In this document: positions 1-10,745 of the stretch, piece by piece
Layout of the letters: the number at the start of each line of letters is the position of its first letter
Position numbering within the stretch: position 1 is the first letter of the stretch
Assembly (NCBI RefSeq): GCF_000014865.1
Contig: NC_008576.1
Span: forward strand, 3,438,001-3,502,000
Direction: 5' to 3'
Origin: Magnetococcus marinus MC-1
GTDB taxonomy: Bacteria > Pseudomonadota > Magnetococcia > Magnetococcales > Magnetococcaceae
Length of the DNA stretch: 64,000 bases
The notes under the pieces: generated by a model
Database searches by the model: none
The model's input: only the letters and a program-made list of their open reading frames with translations
What the model was told of the DNA's origin: nothing
Program-made: the position numbers and the translations under genes

Positions 1-1
1 C

Positions 2-211
2 CTGCCCCGGGACATCGAGTTCCTCTACAGCAAGAACCGGCTCAACGTGGCCATCTCCCGGGCGCGGACGCTGGCCTTGATCGTGGCCAACCCGAACCTG
101 CTGGAGATTCCCTGCAAAACGGTGGAACAGATGCGGTTGGTGAACACGCTGTGCTGGGCGCGGCAATACTCTGAACGGCCAATGGCGGAAACGGAACGGG
201 CCACATGCTGA
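2..211 (+). CDS. Superfamily 1 helicase, C-terminal end (partial)
   Basis: Frame 2 is open from the window edge to the TGA at 209-211 and encodes the last 69 residues of a larger protein. The segment [19 protein letters not shown] matches the conserved C-terminal motif of UvrD/Dna2-like superfamily 1 helicases (AAA_12 type), often fused to a RecB-like nuclease. Its stop overlaps the next ATG (ATGCTGA at 205-211), so the two genes are probably translationally coupled in one defence-type operon. Most of the protein lies outside the window, so its domain make-up is unknown. Confidence 0.75.
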   Translation: MPRDIEFLYSKNRLNVAISRARTLALIVANPNLLEIPCKTVEQMRLVNTLCWARQYSERPMAETERATC

Positions 212-3200
212 AACTTGAAGACATCAAAAAGAACTGCCAGATCCGTGGCATCGAAAGCAACGAGATCGTCCGGGTGGTCAGCATTGAACCCGTTGGTCAC
301 GATGCCCTTACGGTCTACTACAAAAACAGCCAGGGCCGACTCGGGGAACAGATGCTGTTCCGCTCTGATGAAGGGCGGTTGGAACTGGCGCAGGAAGGAC
401 GGCCTTGGGGTTTCGATGCGCCGGGTCCCGACTTCAAGCTTGGGGTGGAAGCGTTCCGGATCCAATTGGCCCACCTGTTCGATCCCATGATGGCGGTTCA
501 CACCTCCAACGTGGAGCCCCTGCCACACCAGATTTCCGCTGTCTACGAGTCAATGCTGCCCCGGCAGCCGCTTCGGTACGTGCTGGCGGATGATCCAGGG
601 GCCGGCAAGACCATCATGGCGGGCCTGCTGATCCGGGAACTGCTCATGAGGTCTGACGCCAAGCGGATCCTGATCGTTGCCCCGGGCAGTCTGGTGGAGC
701 AGTGGCAGGACGAGATGTATGAGAAGTTCGGCGTGGAATTCACCGTCTTCAGCCGGGAACTGGATCAGGTCTCGCTCTCCGGCAATGCCTTTGATGAACA
801 CGACCGGCTTATCGCCCGGCTGGATCAGCTCTCCCGCAATGACGAGTTCCAGGAAAAGCTGGCCCACTCCGAATGGGACCTGATCATCGTCGACGAGGCG
901 CACAAGATGTCGGCCAGCTATTATGGTCAGAAGGTCAAGGAGACCAAGCGCTTCAAACTGGGCAAGCTGCTTGGCTCCGTTTCCCGGCACTTCCTGCTGA
1001 TGACGGCCACCCCGCACAACGGCAAGGAGACCGATTTTCAACTCTTCCTCTCCCTGTTGGATGGGGATCGCTTCTACGGCAAATTCCGGGAAGGCGCGCA
1101 CCGGGTGGACGTATCCGACCTGATGCGCCGCATGGTGAAAGAGGAGTTGCTCAAGTTTGACGGCACGCCACTTTTCCCGGAGCGGCGCGCTTACACGGTC
1201 ATGTACGAGCTTTCAGACCTGGAAGCCAGGCTCTACGCCGATGTCACGGATTATGTCCGCAACGAGATGAACCGGGCGGACAATCTAGATGGCAAGCGTA
1301 AGGGCACCGTCGGCTTCGCCCTGACCCAATTGCAACGCCGCCTAGCCTCCAGCCCCGAAGCCATCTACCAGTCCATCAAACGCCGCCGCAAACGGCTCGA
1401 AAGCCGCCTGGATGATGAGCGGCTGGTGGCGCGCGGGCATAAGGTGGCGGAGACCCTGGCCGAGTACCATGTGGACATTCCGGAGGATCTGGACGAAGCC
1501 CAGGAAGAGCTGAGCGGTGGTGAATACGAGGATTGGGCGGAAAAGGTTGTGGATCAGGCCACCGCCGCCCAGACCATCCAGGAATTGGAAGCAGAAATCG
1601 AAACGCTCAGGCTTCTGGAGATGCAGGCCAAGCTGGTGGTCCATTCCGGCAAGGATCGTAAGTGGGAGGAACTCTCCTCGCTGTTGCAGGAAAAGCCGGA
1701 GATGTTTTCCGCTTCCGGCCACCGCCGCAAGATGATCATCTTCACCGAACACAAGGATACCCTCAACTACCTGCGGGAGCGGATCGGCAGCCTGCTGGGA
1801 GCCCCGGGCGCCGTGGTGGTGATCCACGGCGGCGTCAACCGGGATGATCGCCGTAAGATTCAGGAGGAGTTCCGTAACAATCCGGATGTCCTGATCCTGT
1901 TGGCCACCGACGCCGCCGGCGAAGGTGTGAACCTCCAGAACGCCAACCTGATGGTCAATTACGATCTACCCTGGAACCCGAACCGCCTGGAGCAGAGATT
2001 CGGGCGGATTCACCGCATCGGCCAGACGGAGGTCTGCCATCTCTGGAATATCGTCGCTCATGGAACCCGTGAAGGTGAGGTCTTTACAAAACTGCTCGAA
2101 AAGCTGGAGATAGAGCGCGCCGCCTTGGGTGGCCGGGTGTTTGACATCCTTGGTGAAGCCTTCGAGAACACCTCCCTGAAAGAGCTGCTCATCGAGGCCA
2201 TCCGCTACGGGGAAAGGCCCGATGTGAAAGCCCGGCTCAGCCAGGTCATCGATGGCGCGCTGGATACCGATCACCTGAAGGGGATCATGGCGCGCAATGC
2301 CCTGTGCGAGGAACACATGTCCCTGGAGCAGCTCTATGCGGTGAAGGAAGAAATGGAGAAGGCCGAAGCCCGCAAGCTCCAGCCATTCTTTATCCGCACC
2401 TTCTTCACCGAAGCCTTCCAGATCCTGGGCGGAGAGATGCGACCACGTGAGAGCGGTCGATTCGAGATCCGCCACGTCCCGGCGACTATCCGGGAGCGGG
2501 ATCGCGTCATCGGGGAGACCCGTACACCTGTGCTGCGGAAGTATGAACGCATCTGCTTCGAGAAACAGCAGGTGCGCCATCCCGGCAAGCCCATGGCGGA
2601 TCTGGTTCATCCAGCCCATCCCCTGATGTCCTCGGTAACGGACTTGGTTCTGGAGGCGCACCGCCCCAAGTTGAAGCAGGGAACGATGCTCATCGATCCC
2701 AACGACGAGGGAACGGAACCCCGGGTGCTGTTCCTGGTGGACCACAACGTGCGGGAGAGCGCGGGAGATCAGCCTCGGGTGGTTTCACGTAGGCTTCAGT
2801 TTGTTGGGGTGTACGAGGATGGCCGCGCCGTCAACGCGGGATGGGCTCCCCACCTGGATTTCCAACCGCTCGATTCCTCCGAACAGGAGTTGATTCTCGA
2901 TGTTCTGACCGCCCCATGGATCAACGCCAATCTGGAAGCCTTGGCGCTGGACCACGCTTCACGCAAGCTGGTCCCGGATCACTACGAAGAGGTTCGTTCC
3001 CGGCGGGAGCGGCAGGCGGATCGGATTTTGGCCGCCGTCAATGAGCGGTTGGTCAAGGAGATCAACCACTGGTCGGACCGCTACATCAAGCTGAGCGATG
3101 ACGTGGCCGCCGGAAAGCAACCCCGCATGCAGCCGGATCATGCCAAAAAGCGGGTGGACGAGCTGACCGCTCGCCTGGAACAGCGAAAGAAAGAGCTAGC

Positions 3201-3717
3201 CACCATGCGCCACGTGGTTTCCAGCACGCCGGTGGTGGTGGGTGGCATGCTGGTGATCCCCCAGGGCCTGTTGGCTCAGCGTCGCGGGGAACCCGGTTTC
3301 ACCGCGGACGCCATTGCCCGCAGCCGGGTGGAAAAGATCGCCATGGATGCGGTGACGGCAGCCGAGCGGTCCATGGGCCATCAGATTATTGATGTATCCG
3401 CTGAGAACTGCGGCTGGGATATTACCGCTCGCCCGCCAACGGTGGATGGGAAGATGGTTCAGGACCGGCACATCGAGGTTAAAGGTCGTGCCAAAGGCCA
3501 AAGCACCATCACGGTAACCCGCAATGAGATCATCATGGGCATGAACCAGCAGGAGAAGTTCTGGCTGGCCATTGTGATCGTGGATGGCGACACCCATGAA
3601 GGCCCCTATTACGTTCGCAACCCGTTCCATCAGGAGCCAGAGTTTGGGGTGGCGAGCATCAACTATCAATTGACGGATTTGCTCTCCCGGGCCACCCCGG
3701 CGAGCCAGACGGTATAA
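205..3717 (+). CDS. SNF2-like superfamily 2 helicase with C-terminal DUF3883 domain
   Basis: The 1170-residue protein has a full SF2 helicase core: Walker A DDPGAGKT near residue 128, DEAH near 230, MTATPHNGK near 267, and a second RecA lobe with [13 protein letters not shown] and the arginine-finger motif [10 protein letters not shown] near 600. The C-terminal part carries [10 protein letters not shown] near 1090, the signature of DUF3883, which is related to PD-(D/E)XK nucleases. Helicases of this size and layout occur in DISARM class 1 (DrmD-like) and BREX type 3 (BrxHII-like) loci. The ATG overlaps the upstream stop, and the methyltransferase gene follows after 11 nt. A role in sensing or translocating on invading DNA is inferred. 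Confidence 0.88.
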   Translation: MLKLEDIKKNCQIRGIESNEIVRVVSIEPVGHDALTVYYKNSQGRLGEQMLFRSDEGRLELAQEGRPWGFDAPGPDFKLGVEAFRIQLAHLFDPMMAVHTSNVEPLPHQISAVYESMLPRQPLRYVLADDPGAGKTIMAGLLIRELLMRSDAKRILIVAPGSLVEQWQDEMYEKFGVEFTVFSRELDQVSLSGNAFDEHDRLIARLDQLSRNDEFQEKLAHSEWDLIIVDEAHKMSASYYGQKVKETKRFKLGKLLGSVSRHFLLMTATPHNGKETDFQLFLSLLDGDRFYGKFREGAHRVDVSDLMRRMVKEELLKFDGTPLFPERRAYTVMYELSDLEARLYADVTDYVRNEMNRADNLDGKRKGTVGFALTQLQRRLASSPEAIYQSIKRRRKRLESRLDDERLVARGHKVAETLAEYHVDIPEDLDEAQEELSGGEYEDWAEKVVDQATAAQTIQELEAEIETLRLLEMQAKLVVHSGKDRKWEELSSLLQEKPEMFSASGHRRKMIIFTEHKDTLNYLRERIGSLLGAPGAVVVIHGGVNRDDRRKIQEEFRNNPDVLILLATDAAGEGVNLQNANLMVNYDLPWNPNRLEQRFGRIHRIGQTEVCHLWNIVAHGTREGEVFTKLLEKLEIERAALGGRVFDILGEAFENTSLKELLIEAIRYGERPDVKARLSQVIDGALDTDHLKGIMARNALCEEHMSLEQLYAVKEEMEKAEARKLQPFFIRTFFTEAFQILGGEMRPRESGRFEIRHVPATIRERDRVIGETRTPVLRKYERICFEKQQVRHPGKPMADLVHPAHPLMSSVTDLVLEAHRPKLKQGTMLIDPNDEGTEPRVLFLVDHNVRESAGDQPRVVSRRLQFVGVYEDGRAVNAGWAPHLDFQPLDSSEQELILDVLTAPWINANLEALALDHASRKLVPDHYEEVRSRRERQADRILAAVNERLVKEINHWSDRYIKLSDDVAAGKQPRMQPDHAKKRVDELTARLEQRKKELATMRHVVSSTPVVVGGMLVIPQGLLAQRRGEPGFTADAIARSRVEKIAMDAVTAAERSMGHQIIDVSAENCGWDITARPPTVDGKMVQDRHIEVKGRAKGQSTITVTRNEIIMGMNQQEKFWLAIVIVDGDTHEGPYYVRNPFHQEPEFGVASINYQLTDLLSRATPASQTV

Positions 3718-3728
3718 GGACGAAGGCC

Positions 3729-6626
3729 ATGAGCCAGAACATCAAAGCCCCCAAGAAACTGATCGAAGTTGCCCTGCCATTGGACGACATCAACGCGGCA
3801 GCAGCGCGGGAGAAGTCCATCCGGCATGGGCATCCTTCCACATTGCATCTGTGGTGGGCGCGGCGGCCGTTGGCGGCGGCAAGGGCGGTTCTGTTCGCGC
3901 AGATGGTCAACGATCCGGGTGGAGAACGAGGCTATTACGCCGGCAAGACCAAGGCCCAGGCGGATGCCGAACGGGAGGAGCTGTTCAAGATCATTCGTGA
4001 ACTGGTGCTGTGGGAAAACACCAACAATGAGGAGGTGCTGAATAAGGCGCGGGCCGCTATTCGGAAATCATGGCGGGAGACCTGTGAGCTGAACAAGGGC
4101 AAGTCAGGATTCGATCCGGACAAGCTTCCCGCTTTCCACGATCCATTTGCCGGTGGTGGGGCCATACCCCTGGAGGCGCAGAGGTTGGGAATGGAGTCTC
4201 ACGCCTCCGACCTCAACCCGGTGGCTGTGCTCATCAATAAGGCGATGATCGAGATTCCGCCCAAATTTGCCGGGCGCAAACCAGTGGGGCCGATTCCAGA
4301 AGGCGAGAAGCAGGGCCGCATGGAGAGCGACTGGCCTGGAGCCACTGGACTGGCCGAGGATGTGCGTCGTTATGGCCACTGGATGCGGGAGGAGGCCTTC
4401 AAACGCATTGGTCACCTCTACCCGCAGGTGGAGATCACCGCCGAGATGGCCAAGGAACGGCCAGACCTGAAGGGGATAGTTGGACAGAAACTCACCGTCA
4501 TTGCCTGGTTGTGGGCGCGGACGGTAAGAAGTCCGAACCCTGCCTTTTCTCATATTGCAGTACCGCTGGTTTCAAGCTTTTTGCTCTCAACCAAGAAAGG
4601 CAAGGAAGCCTATATTGAACCTGTTGTAGATGCTAATAGCTATTATTTTTCAGTAAAAAAAGGGACTCCGTCGAAAGATTCTGCTAGGGGGACTTCGGCT
4701 GGTAAACGAGGAGGTTTCCGTTGCATTTTTTCTGACGCGCCAATTGATTACAATTATATCCGTGATGAAGGTTCTGCAGGAAGGATTGGCACCAGGCTAA
4801 TGGCTATTGTTGCTGAAGGTGTCCGTGGTCGGATCTATCTGTCCGCTACACCTGAACTCGAGATAATTGCGAATAGTGCAAAGCCTGAGTGGAGTCCAGA
4901 TGTCAAGCTACATGGTAAATGCCGAGTCAACGTTTCTAATTATGGTTTGGATGTGTATAGCGATCTCTTTACCCCCCGTCAGTTAGTTGCTCTGACGACG
5001 TTTTCCAATCTAGTGCAAGAGGCACGCGTGAAGGCCGTCAATGATGCAAAAATTACAGGAATGGCCGATGATGGTATGGGAATAGATGAAGGAGGTTTCG
5101 GAGCCGGGGCTTATGGAGATGCTGTGGCAGTATATTTGGGATTTATTGTCGATAAAGTTTCTGAAAGTTTATCAACAATTTGCACTTGGAGTTCATCTCC
5201 TAAAAATGAGCTTATTGTAAGTACGTTCCGAAGGCAAGCAATACCAATGACGTGGGATTTTGGGGAGGCTAACCCCTTCGCAAATTCAAGCGGGTCGCTT
5301 GAGAAAATTGTCCCTGCGGTTTCAAAAGTTATCAAGACATCATTATGTGGAAGTGTAGATGGGAATGCTATTCAATTTGACGCCCGAACGGTTAATCTAA
5401 GCGATAGGGTCGTGTCAACAGACCCGCCATACTATGACAATATTGGCTATGCAGATTTATCTGATTTTTTCTATGTGTGGTCCCGCAGGGCACTTAAATC
5501 AATATTTCCATCTTTATACTCTACATTGGCAGTCCCAAAAGCAGAGGAGTTAGTGGCAACGCCTTACCGTCATGGATCTAAAGAGGAAGCAGAAGCTTTT
5601 TTCATGAATGGTATGATTTGCGCAATCAATAATTTCGCAAATCAGGCTCATCCAAGTTTTCCAGTCACAATCTACTACGCTTTCAAACAGTCAGAAACAA
5701 AGGAAACAGGTACAACTTCTACTGGTTGGGAAACATTTTTGGAAGCAGTGATTCAGGCTGGGTTCGGTATTACTGGCACTTGGCCGATGCGGACAGAACG
5801 AGGTGCACGTTCAATTGGGATTGGAGCAAACGCTTTAGCTTCCTCTATTATTTTAGTTTGCCGCAAAAGAGATAATAGTGCCGAATCTATCTCCCGCCGT
5901 CAGTTTCAACGGGAGTTGCGCGAAATCTTGCCGGAAGCCTTAGAAACCATGATCGGAGGCAAGGAAGGGGCTTCTCCTGTGGCTCCGGTCGATCTGGCTC
6001 AGGCATCCATCGGCCCTGGTATGGCTGTGTACTCCAAATACGCGGCTGTACTCAACCAGGACGGCAATCCCATGTCCGTGCATGACGCCCTGATCCTTAT
6101 CAACCGAGAGATAACTGACTTCCTGACACCAGACTCAGGCAGCTTCGACAACGACACTCTGTTCTGCTCTACCTGGTTTGACCAGTATGGCTGGAAGGCT
6201 GGCCCCTTCGGCGAGGCGGACACACTCTCCCGTGCAAAAGGCACCAGTGTCGATGGGGTTCAGGAAGCCGGTGTTGTCCAATCTGGTGGCGGGAAAGTGC
6301 GCCTGTTCAAATGGGATGAGTACCCGGACGATTGGGATCCCAAGAAGGACAACCGCACCCCGGTATGGGAGGCGCTCCATCATTTGATCCGCGCCTTGAA
6401 CAAGGATGGTGAATCCGTCTCCGGCGGTCTTCTAGCCCGCATGCCCGAACGCGCCGAGGCCATCCGCCAACTGGCCTACCACCTCTACACCCTGTGCGAG
6501 CGGAAGAAATGGGCTGATGACGCCCGGGCCTACAATGAGTTGATCACCTCTTGGCACGGCATCGCCGCCGCTTCCCACGAGGTTGGCCATCTCGGAACCC
6601 AATGCACCCTGGACCTGGGAGATTGA
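3729..6626 (+). CDS. DUF1156 adenine-specific DNA methyltransferase (PglX-I-like)
   Basis: The 965-residue protein opens with the DUF1156 signature ([20 protein letters not shown] at residues 34-53), then an AdoMet-binding motif [14 protein letters not shown] near 138 and the catalytic motif [11 protein letters not shown] near 564. This family supplies the self-protecting m6A methylase of BREX type 3 and related systems. The gene sits between the helicase (11 nt) and the DUF499 gene (10 nt to its ATG). Bases from about 4530 to 5890 are clearly AT-rich (19 G/C in 60 at 5161-5220) while the flanks are GC-rich (39 of 60 at 6541-6600), which suggests that the central and catalytic part was exchanged as a block. 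Confidence 0.9.
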   Translation: MSQNIKAPKKLIEVALPLDDINAAAAREKSIRHGHPSTLHLWWARRPLAAARAVLFAQMVNDPGGERGYYAGKTKAQADAEREELFKIIRELVLWENTNNEEVLNKARAAIRKSWRETCELNKGKSGFDPDKLPAFHDPFAGGGAIPLEAQRLGMESHASDLNPVAVLINKAMIEIPPKFAGRKPVGPIPEGEKQGRMESDWPGATGLAEDVRRYGHWMREEAFKRIGHLYPQVEITAEMAKERPDLKGIVGQKLTVIAWLWARTVRSPNPAFSHIAVPLVSSFLLSTKKGKEAYIEPVVDANSYYFSVKKGTPSKDSARGTSAGKRGGFRCIFSDAPIDYNYIRDEGSAGRIGTRLMAIVAEGVRGRIYLSATPELEIIANSAKPEWSPDVKLHGKCRVNVSNYGLDVYSDLFTPRQLVALTTFSNLVQEARVKAVNDAKITGMADDGMGIDEGGFGAGAYGDAVAVYLGFIVDKVSESLSTICTWSSSPKNELIVSTFRRQAIPMTWDFGEANPFANSSGSLEKIVPAVSKVIKTSLCGSVDGNAIQFDARTVNLSDRVVSTDPPYYDNIGYADLSDFFYVWSRRALKSIFPSLYSTLAVPKAEELVATPYRHGSKEEAEAFFMNGMICAINNFANQAHPSFPVTIYYAFKQSETKETGTTSTGWETFLEAVIQAGFGITGTWPMRTERGARSIGIGANALASSIILVCRKRDNSAESISRRQFQRELREILPEALETMIGGKEGASPVAPVDLAQASIGPGMAVYSKYAAVLNQDGNPMSVHDALILINREITDFLTPDSGSFDNDTLFCSTWFDQYGWKAGPFGEADTLSRAKGTSVDGVQEAGVVQSGGGKVRLFKWDEYPDDWDPKKDNRTPVWEALHHLIRALNKDGESVSGGLLARMPERAEAIRQLAYHLYTLCERKKWADDARAYNELITSWHGIAAASHEVGHLGTQCTLDLGD

Positions 6627-6636
6627 GGAGAGGAAC

Positions 6637-9483
6637 ATGACGATTACCCCTTGGCGTGAAATTGCCGTTCCCCATCAGGATGTCCTCAAAGGCACCTTCC
6701 AGGAGTCTGAGTTCGCAGCGGATATCTCCCAGGTCCACCAGGGCAAGGCATCAAAAGAGTACCAGGACCCGGCGCAGTTCTTCTCCCGAACCTTCATCAC
6801 CGAGGGTATGGCGCTGCTGCTGGACAGCGTGGTACGCCGCTTGGCCGGCCAGGGAGGCGACCCCGTCATCCAACTGCAAACGGCCTTCGGTGGTGGCAAG
6901 ACCCACACCATGCTGGCGGTCTATCACCTAGCCCAGGGGAAGAGTTCCGCCAGCGACCTGCATGGCATCCCCCCCTTGCTGGACAAGATCGGCGTCACAG
7001 CTCTACAACCTGCCCGAGTGGCCGTGATCGATGGCATCAACCTGAGCGTGTCCGAACCGAAGACCCATGGCGGCATCTCCTGCCGAACCATCTGGGGGGA
7101 ACTGGCCCTGCAGTTGGGCGGAGAGTCAGCCTATGCCCTGGTGCGCAGCGCCGATGAGTCCGGCACCTCGCCAGACAAGGACACCGTGGTCGAACTGCTA
7201 TCCCGGGCGGCTCCTTGCGTCATCCTTATGGACGAGCTGGTGGCCTTCTACCGGCAGTTCCAGGAAGGGAAGACCTATCCCGCCGGTTCATTCGAAACCA
7301 ACATGACCTTCATCCAGGCCCTGACCGAAGGCATCAAGTCGGTGCCCAAGGCGGTGATGCTCGCCTCCCTTCCTGACTCCACCAATGCCGGAGAAGGTCG
7401 GGGCCAGGTCGTTCTGGCGCAGCTGGAGAGCTACTTCCGCCGTTTGCACAAGATCTGGAAGCCGGTTTCCAAGGATGAGGCGTTCAGCATCGTCCGCCGC
7501 CGCCTGTTTGACCACATCGAGAACCAGTCCGGCATGGAAAGCACCTGCCGCGCCTTTGGCGAGTTCTACGTGGCCAACAAGGAAGACCTCCCCAATGAGA
7601 CCCAGGAATCCCAGTACCTGGAGCGCATGCGGCAGGCCTATCCCATCCACCCGGAGATTTTCGACCGCCTTTACGAAGATTGGTCCACACTCCAGGGATT
7701 CCAGAGAACCCGGGGCGTTCTGCAACTACTCGCCCAGGTAGTTCACCGCCTTTGGAAGGATGGCAACAGCGACCCGTTGGTGATGCCGGGAGCCTTGCCG
7801 CTCTTCGACCCCATGGTGCGCAACAAATGCCTGGATTACCTGCCTCAGGGGTGGGATCCGGTGATTGATCAGGACATCGACGGCGAGAAGTCCAAGCCCG
7901 CCTACATCGAAAGCGAAGAGGCCCGTTTTGGTCGGATCCAGGCGGCCCGGCGTGTGGCTCGTACCGTCTTTCTGGCCACTGCCCCGGGTGGGGCTGGACG
8001 TATGTCCAAGGGGGTGGAACAGGAGCGGATCCTGTTGGGTGTCGGTCGCCCTGACCAGCCTTTGGGGCATTACAAGGATGTTCTCAAGAGACTGTTGGAT
8101 CGGCTCAACTACCTCAACACCGAAAACGCCCGCTTCTGGTTTGGCCTGACACCCAACTTGCGGCGCGAGATGGAATCCCGCAAACAGCGGTTCACGGATA
8201 GGGATGATGTGGTCCCTGTGCTCCGATCCCGGCTTGAGAAAGTCATTGGCAGAGGGGGTATCTTTGCGGGTGTCCACGTCTTTACGCCGAGCGCGGATAT
8301 CCCTGACGATTACGGATCGGCTCCCAGGCTGGTCATCCTCCCCCCCATGGGCGCGTCCTACCATAAAGGCGAGTCCAACATGGCGTTCATGGCGGCGGAA
8401 GAGATCCTCCGTAACCGTGGGGAGCAACCAAGGCAGAAACAGAACCGCCTGCTGTTTTTGGCGGCCGACCATGACGTCGTCTCCCGGGCCTGGGACCAGG
8501 CGAAAGGCTGGTTGGCTTGGAATTCCATCGTCACGGACATCGATAACGACCGGTTGGTGCTTGATACCCTGCAGGTACGACAGGCCAAGCAGCAGCGCGA
8601 TGAAGCCGAGCAATCCCTCCAGCGTCTGCTCCGGGAAGCCTACCGCTGGATCATCAACCCCCATGAAGAGTTCGTTCGTGGCAAGCCCAAACTGGAGTGG
8701 GAGGTGGTTTCCATATCGCCTGCGGCTTCCAGTTTGGTCAAAGCCATCGAGGAGAAGGCCATCGAGGAGGAATGGCTCATCACCGAGTGGTCTTCCATCC
8801 ACCTGAGCAATACCTTGCGGCAATGGTACTTCAAGGAGGGCGTTGCTGAAGTCCCCGCCCTGAAGGTCTGGCAGGACACCTGCCATTACCTCTACCTGCC
8901 GCGCCTGATCAACAGCGACGTGTTCAAGAACGCCATGGCCCAGGGCGTGGAGTCGGAGGATTTCTTCGGCTTTGCCATGGGGAAGGATGGTGAGCGCTAT
9001 CTTGGATTCGTCTTTGGCAAGTCCGGCCTGACCTCCTTGGACGAAGCGGCGCTTTTGATCGAACGTGGAGCAGCTGCGGCATTCCAGGAACTGGTCCGCA
9101 AGGAGCAGGAAGCCAAACGGCAAGCAGAGCCCCCGCAGCCAGTTGATGGCACGTCCACCGGGGGGGCAGCAACTCATCCCAAGGGAGGTCAAGGTCGTCC
9201 TGACCAGAATGGCGGATCATCCGGAACTCCCACACCATCGCCATCAACCCCCAAGAAACAGTTCTATGGTACCGTCAAACTGGATCCGGTGAAGGCCAAA
9301 ATGGATTTTGCCACCATCGTTGACGAGGTGGTCCAGCAGTTCACCTCCCGCCTGGGTGTGGAGGTGGAAATCTCGGTGGAGATCCAGGCCAAAGGCAGGG
9401 ATGGATTCGATGATGCCGTCCAGCGGGCGGTGAAGGAAAACTGCAACGTTCTTCGGTTTGGATCAGCCGAATTTGAGGATTGA
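6637..9483 (+). CDS. DUF499 AAA+ ATPase
   Basis: The 948-residue protein has the DUF499 Walker A motif ([16 protein letters not shown] near residue 92) and a Walker B-like [11 protein letters not shown] near 195. DUF499 ATPases are large P-loop proteins that accompany DUF1156 methylases and helicases in defence islands and correspond in position to BrxC/PglY of BREX. A Pro/Gly/Ser-rich linker near residues 830-870 precedes a C-terminal DUF499-like end. The ATG at 6637 is chosen because GAGGAG lies just ahead, right after the methyltransferase stop; an in-frame ATG at 6583 would overlap that gene. The operon breaks off 18 nt after the stop at an IS21 end, so later genes may be lost. Confidence 0.88.
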   Translation: MTITPWREIAVPHQDVLKGTFQESEFAADISQVHQGKASKEYQDPAQFFSRTFITEGMALLLDSVVRRLAGQGGDPVIQLQTAFGGGKTHTMLAVYHLAQGKSSASDLHGIPPLLDKIGVTALQPARVAVIDGINLSVSEPKTHGGISCRTIWGELALQLGGESAYALVRSADESGTSPDKDTVVELLSRAAPCVILMDELVAFYRQFQEGKTYPAGSFETNMTFIQALTEGIKSVPKAVMLASLPDSTNAGEGRGQVVLAQLESYFRRLHKIWKPVSKDEAFSIVRRRLFDHIENQSGMESTCRAFGEFYVANKEDLPNETQESQYLERMRQAYPIHPEIFDRLYEDWSTLQGFQRTRGVLQLLAQVVHRLWKDGNSDPLVMPGALPLFDPMVRNKCLDYLPQGWDPVIDQDIDGEKSKPAYIESEEARFGRIQAARRVARTVFLATAPGGAGRMSKGVEQERILLGVGRPDQPLGHYKDVLKRLLDRLNYLNTENARFWFGLTPNLRREMESRKQRFTDRDDVVPVLRSRLEKVIGRGGIFAGVHVFTPSADIPDDYGSAPRLVILPPMGASYHKGESNMAFMAAEEILRNRGEQPRQKQNRLLFLAADHDVVSRAWDQAKGWLAWNSIVTDIDNDRLVLDTLQVRQAKQQRDEAEQSLQRLLREAYRWIINPHEEFVRGKPKLEWEVVSISPAASSLVKAIEEKAIEEEWLITEWSSIHLSNTLRQWYFKEGVAEVPALKVWQDTCHYLYLPRLINSDVFKNAMAQGVESEDFFGFAMGKDGERYLGFVFGKSGLTSLDEAALLIERGAAAAFQELVRKEQEAKRQAEPPQPVDGTSTGGAATHPKGGQGRPDQNGGSSGTPTPSPSTPKKQFYGTVKLDPVKAKMDFATIVDEVVQQFTSRLGVEVEISVEIQAKGRDGFDDAVQRAVKENCNVLRFGSAEFED

Positions 9484-9501
9484 TCGTGTTGGAGGACGGA
9501 G

Positions 9502-9961
9502 TGTCAATCGGCATTGAAAATTGACCCCCTATCGGCGTTCAATTTTGACCCCCCGATAGGCGCGGAAAATCATCCGCGTTGTTTCATTCGCCAGCTCTCG
9601 TTTCCAGTCTCAATGATATCGCAGTGATGCGTCAGGCGATCCAGCAACGCCGTGGTCATCTTGGCGTCGCCGAAGACCTTGGACCACTCGCCAAATGTCA
9701 GGTTGGTGGTTACGATCAGCGAAGTCTGCTCGTAAAGACGGCTGATAAGGTGAAAGAGCAGTGCGCCGCCGTTCTTGGAGAAGGGCAGATAGCCCAACTC
9801 ATCGAGCACCAATAGATCCATCTTCACCAGCTGATTGGCCAAGCGGCCCGCCAAACCGTCGGCCTGTTCTCTTTCAAGCCGGTTGACCAAGTCCACCACA
9901 CTGAAATAGCGGCAGCGTTTGCCCTTACGTACGCAGTGAGAGGCTGATGGGGCAACCCTAT
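9502..9961 (-). mobile_element. istB: IS21-family remnant with 3' part of istB
   Basis: The left edge starts TGTCAATCGGC and carries two closely spaced copies of the motif ATTGACCCCC or TTTTGACCCCC, typical of the repeated terminal sites of IS21 elements. The - strand ORF (stop near 9570) gives the C-terminal half of Ist[17 protein letters not shown] (Walker B) and the sensor-like [12 protein letters not shown]. The N-terminal P-loop half and all of istA are missing, and homology decays before about 9955, where an IS3 end begins. The element is dead and abuts the end of the defence operon. Confidence 0.8.
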
Positions 9962-10360
9962 TGTGGACGGTTTTTAAGCGGGAATCTTGCACTGCTTGTC
10001 AAACTGAGCAGGTGTCATGTAGCCGATTGATGAATGCTTCCTCTGTCGGTTGTAGAAAACCTCGATGTACTCAAAAATCGCTTGCACGGCCTCTTGGCGC
10101 GAATCGTAAACGCGATCTGCGATCAATTCGGTTTTGAGCGTGCCGAAGAAGCTCTCGGCAGGCGCATTGTCCCAGCAATCCCCAGATCGGCTCATGCTTT
10201 GAGTGAAGCCCTTCTCCCGCAACAGCTTTCTGAACAGATTGGAGGCGTATTGGCTGCCTCGGTCGCTATGAACCAGCAGGCCTGCCGCGGGCTTTCGCTT
10301 GAAGCAGGCCATCCTCAAGGCGTCGGTCACCAGCGAAGCTTTCATGTGATCGGCCATGGG
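9962..10360 (-). mobile_element. IS3-family remnant with C-terminal part of orfB transposase
   Basis: On the - strand the frame ending at 9974 encodes the C-terminal integrase core of an IS3 transposase: LLVHSDRGSQYAS (second Asp) and SRSGDCWDNAPAESFFGTLK (third acidic residue), ending [11 protein letters not shown]. The sequence TGTGGACGG near 9962 may be the terminal repeat. Homology starts at about PMADHMKASL, so the first catalytic Asp, orfA and the other end are gone. On the right it is fused directly to an IS200-type fragment near 10360. Confidence 0.78.
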
Positions 10361-10361
10361 C

Positions 10362-10652
10362 GTCGAGGTGCTGTCTGGGGTCGTGTCGCCCGACCATGTG
10401 CACATTCTCGTATCGCACCCACCGCAGATTCCTGTGAGCAAACTGGTGCAGCGGGTGAAAGGGAAGACCTCGTACAAGATGCAGCGGGAGTTTCAGGTTT
10501 TGCGCAAGCAGTACTGGGGACAGCGGATGTGGGCGCGTGGGTATTTCGCATGCACGACGGGAAACGTGACCGACGATATGATCAAGGAGTACATCGACGG
10601 CCACACGGAGGCGGACGACAATTTCAAGGTGGCCGACTTCGAGTCGGAATGA
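10362..10652 (+). pseudogene. tnpA: IS200/IS605 Y1 transposase (TnpA), 5'-truncated
   Basis: The frame encodes the C-terminal two thirds of a Y1 HUH transposase. SPDHVHILVS holds the His-x-His metal-binding motif, then WARGYFACTTGNV and EYIDGH, whose Tyr lies where the nucleophile of this family sits, about 20 residues from the end. The N-terminal strand and start codon are missing because the gene is fused to the IS3 remnant. The ATG at 10356 is fortuitous. The downstream hairpins near 10679 and 10722-10741 look like its right end. Confidence 0.78.
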
Positions 10653-10721
10653 GGCGACTTCCAGGCGCCCGGCTTGAAGCCGGCTTTAGCCGGAACTCGC
10701 ACTTCCAGTGCGCCTCTCAAG

Positions 10722-10741
10722 CCACCAGCTTCAGCTGGTGG
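10722..10741. repeat. Perfect hairpin in the IS200/IS605 right end
   Basis: CCACCAGC, loop TTCA, GCTGGTGG forms a perfect 8-bp stem. IS200/IS605 elements carry such sub-terminal hairpins, which TnpA binds as single strands. A second hairpin (CCGGC, TTTA, GCCGG) lies 35-40 nt upstream. The right arm has been cut by the IS4 insertion, whose target duplication starts at 10737. Confidence 0.6.
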
Positions 10742-10745
10742 TAAC
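10737..10745. repeat. Target site duplication of the IS4 element, left copy
   Basis: GGTGGTAAC lies directly outside the left inverted repeat and is repeated at 12341-12349 outside the right one. Nine bp suits an IS4-type transposase, and identical copies suggest a fairly recent insertion. Confidence 0.85.

Noticed and set aside
7726-9192. Long open frame (488 codons) on the strand opposite to the DUF499 gene
   Set aside because: It is a shadow of a GC-rich gene with strong codon bias; it shows no known motif and no ribosome site. The same holds for the antisense frames at 1966-2745 and 550-1101.
10034-10744. Open + strand frame of 236 codons crossing the IS3 and IS200 remnants
   Set aside because: It runs antisense through the IS3 transposase and out of frame through TnpA, so it is an accident of the junction.
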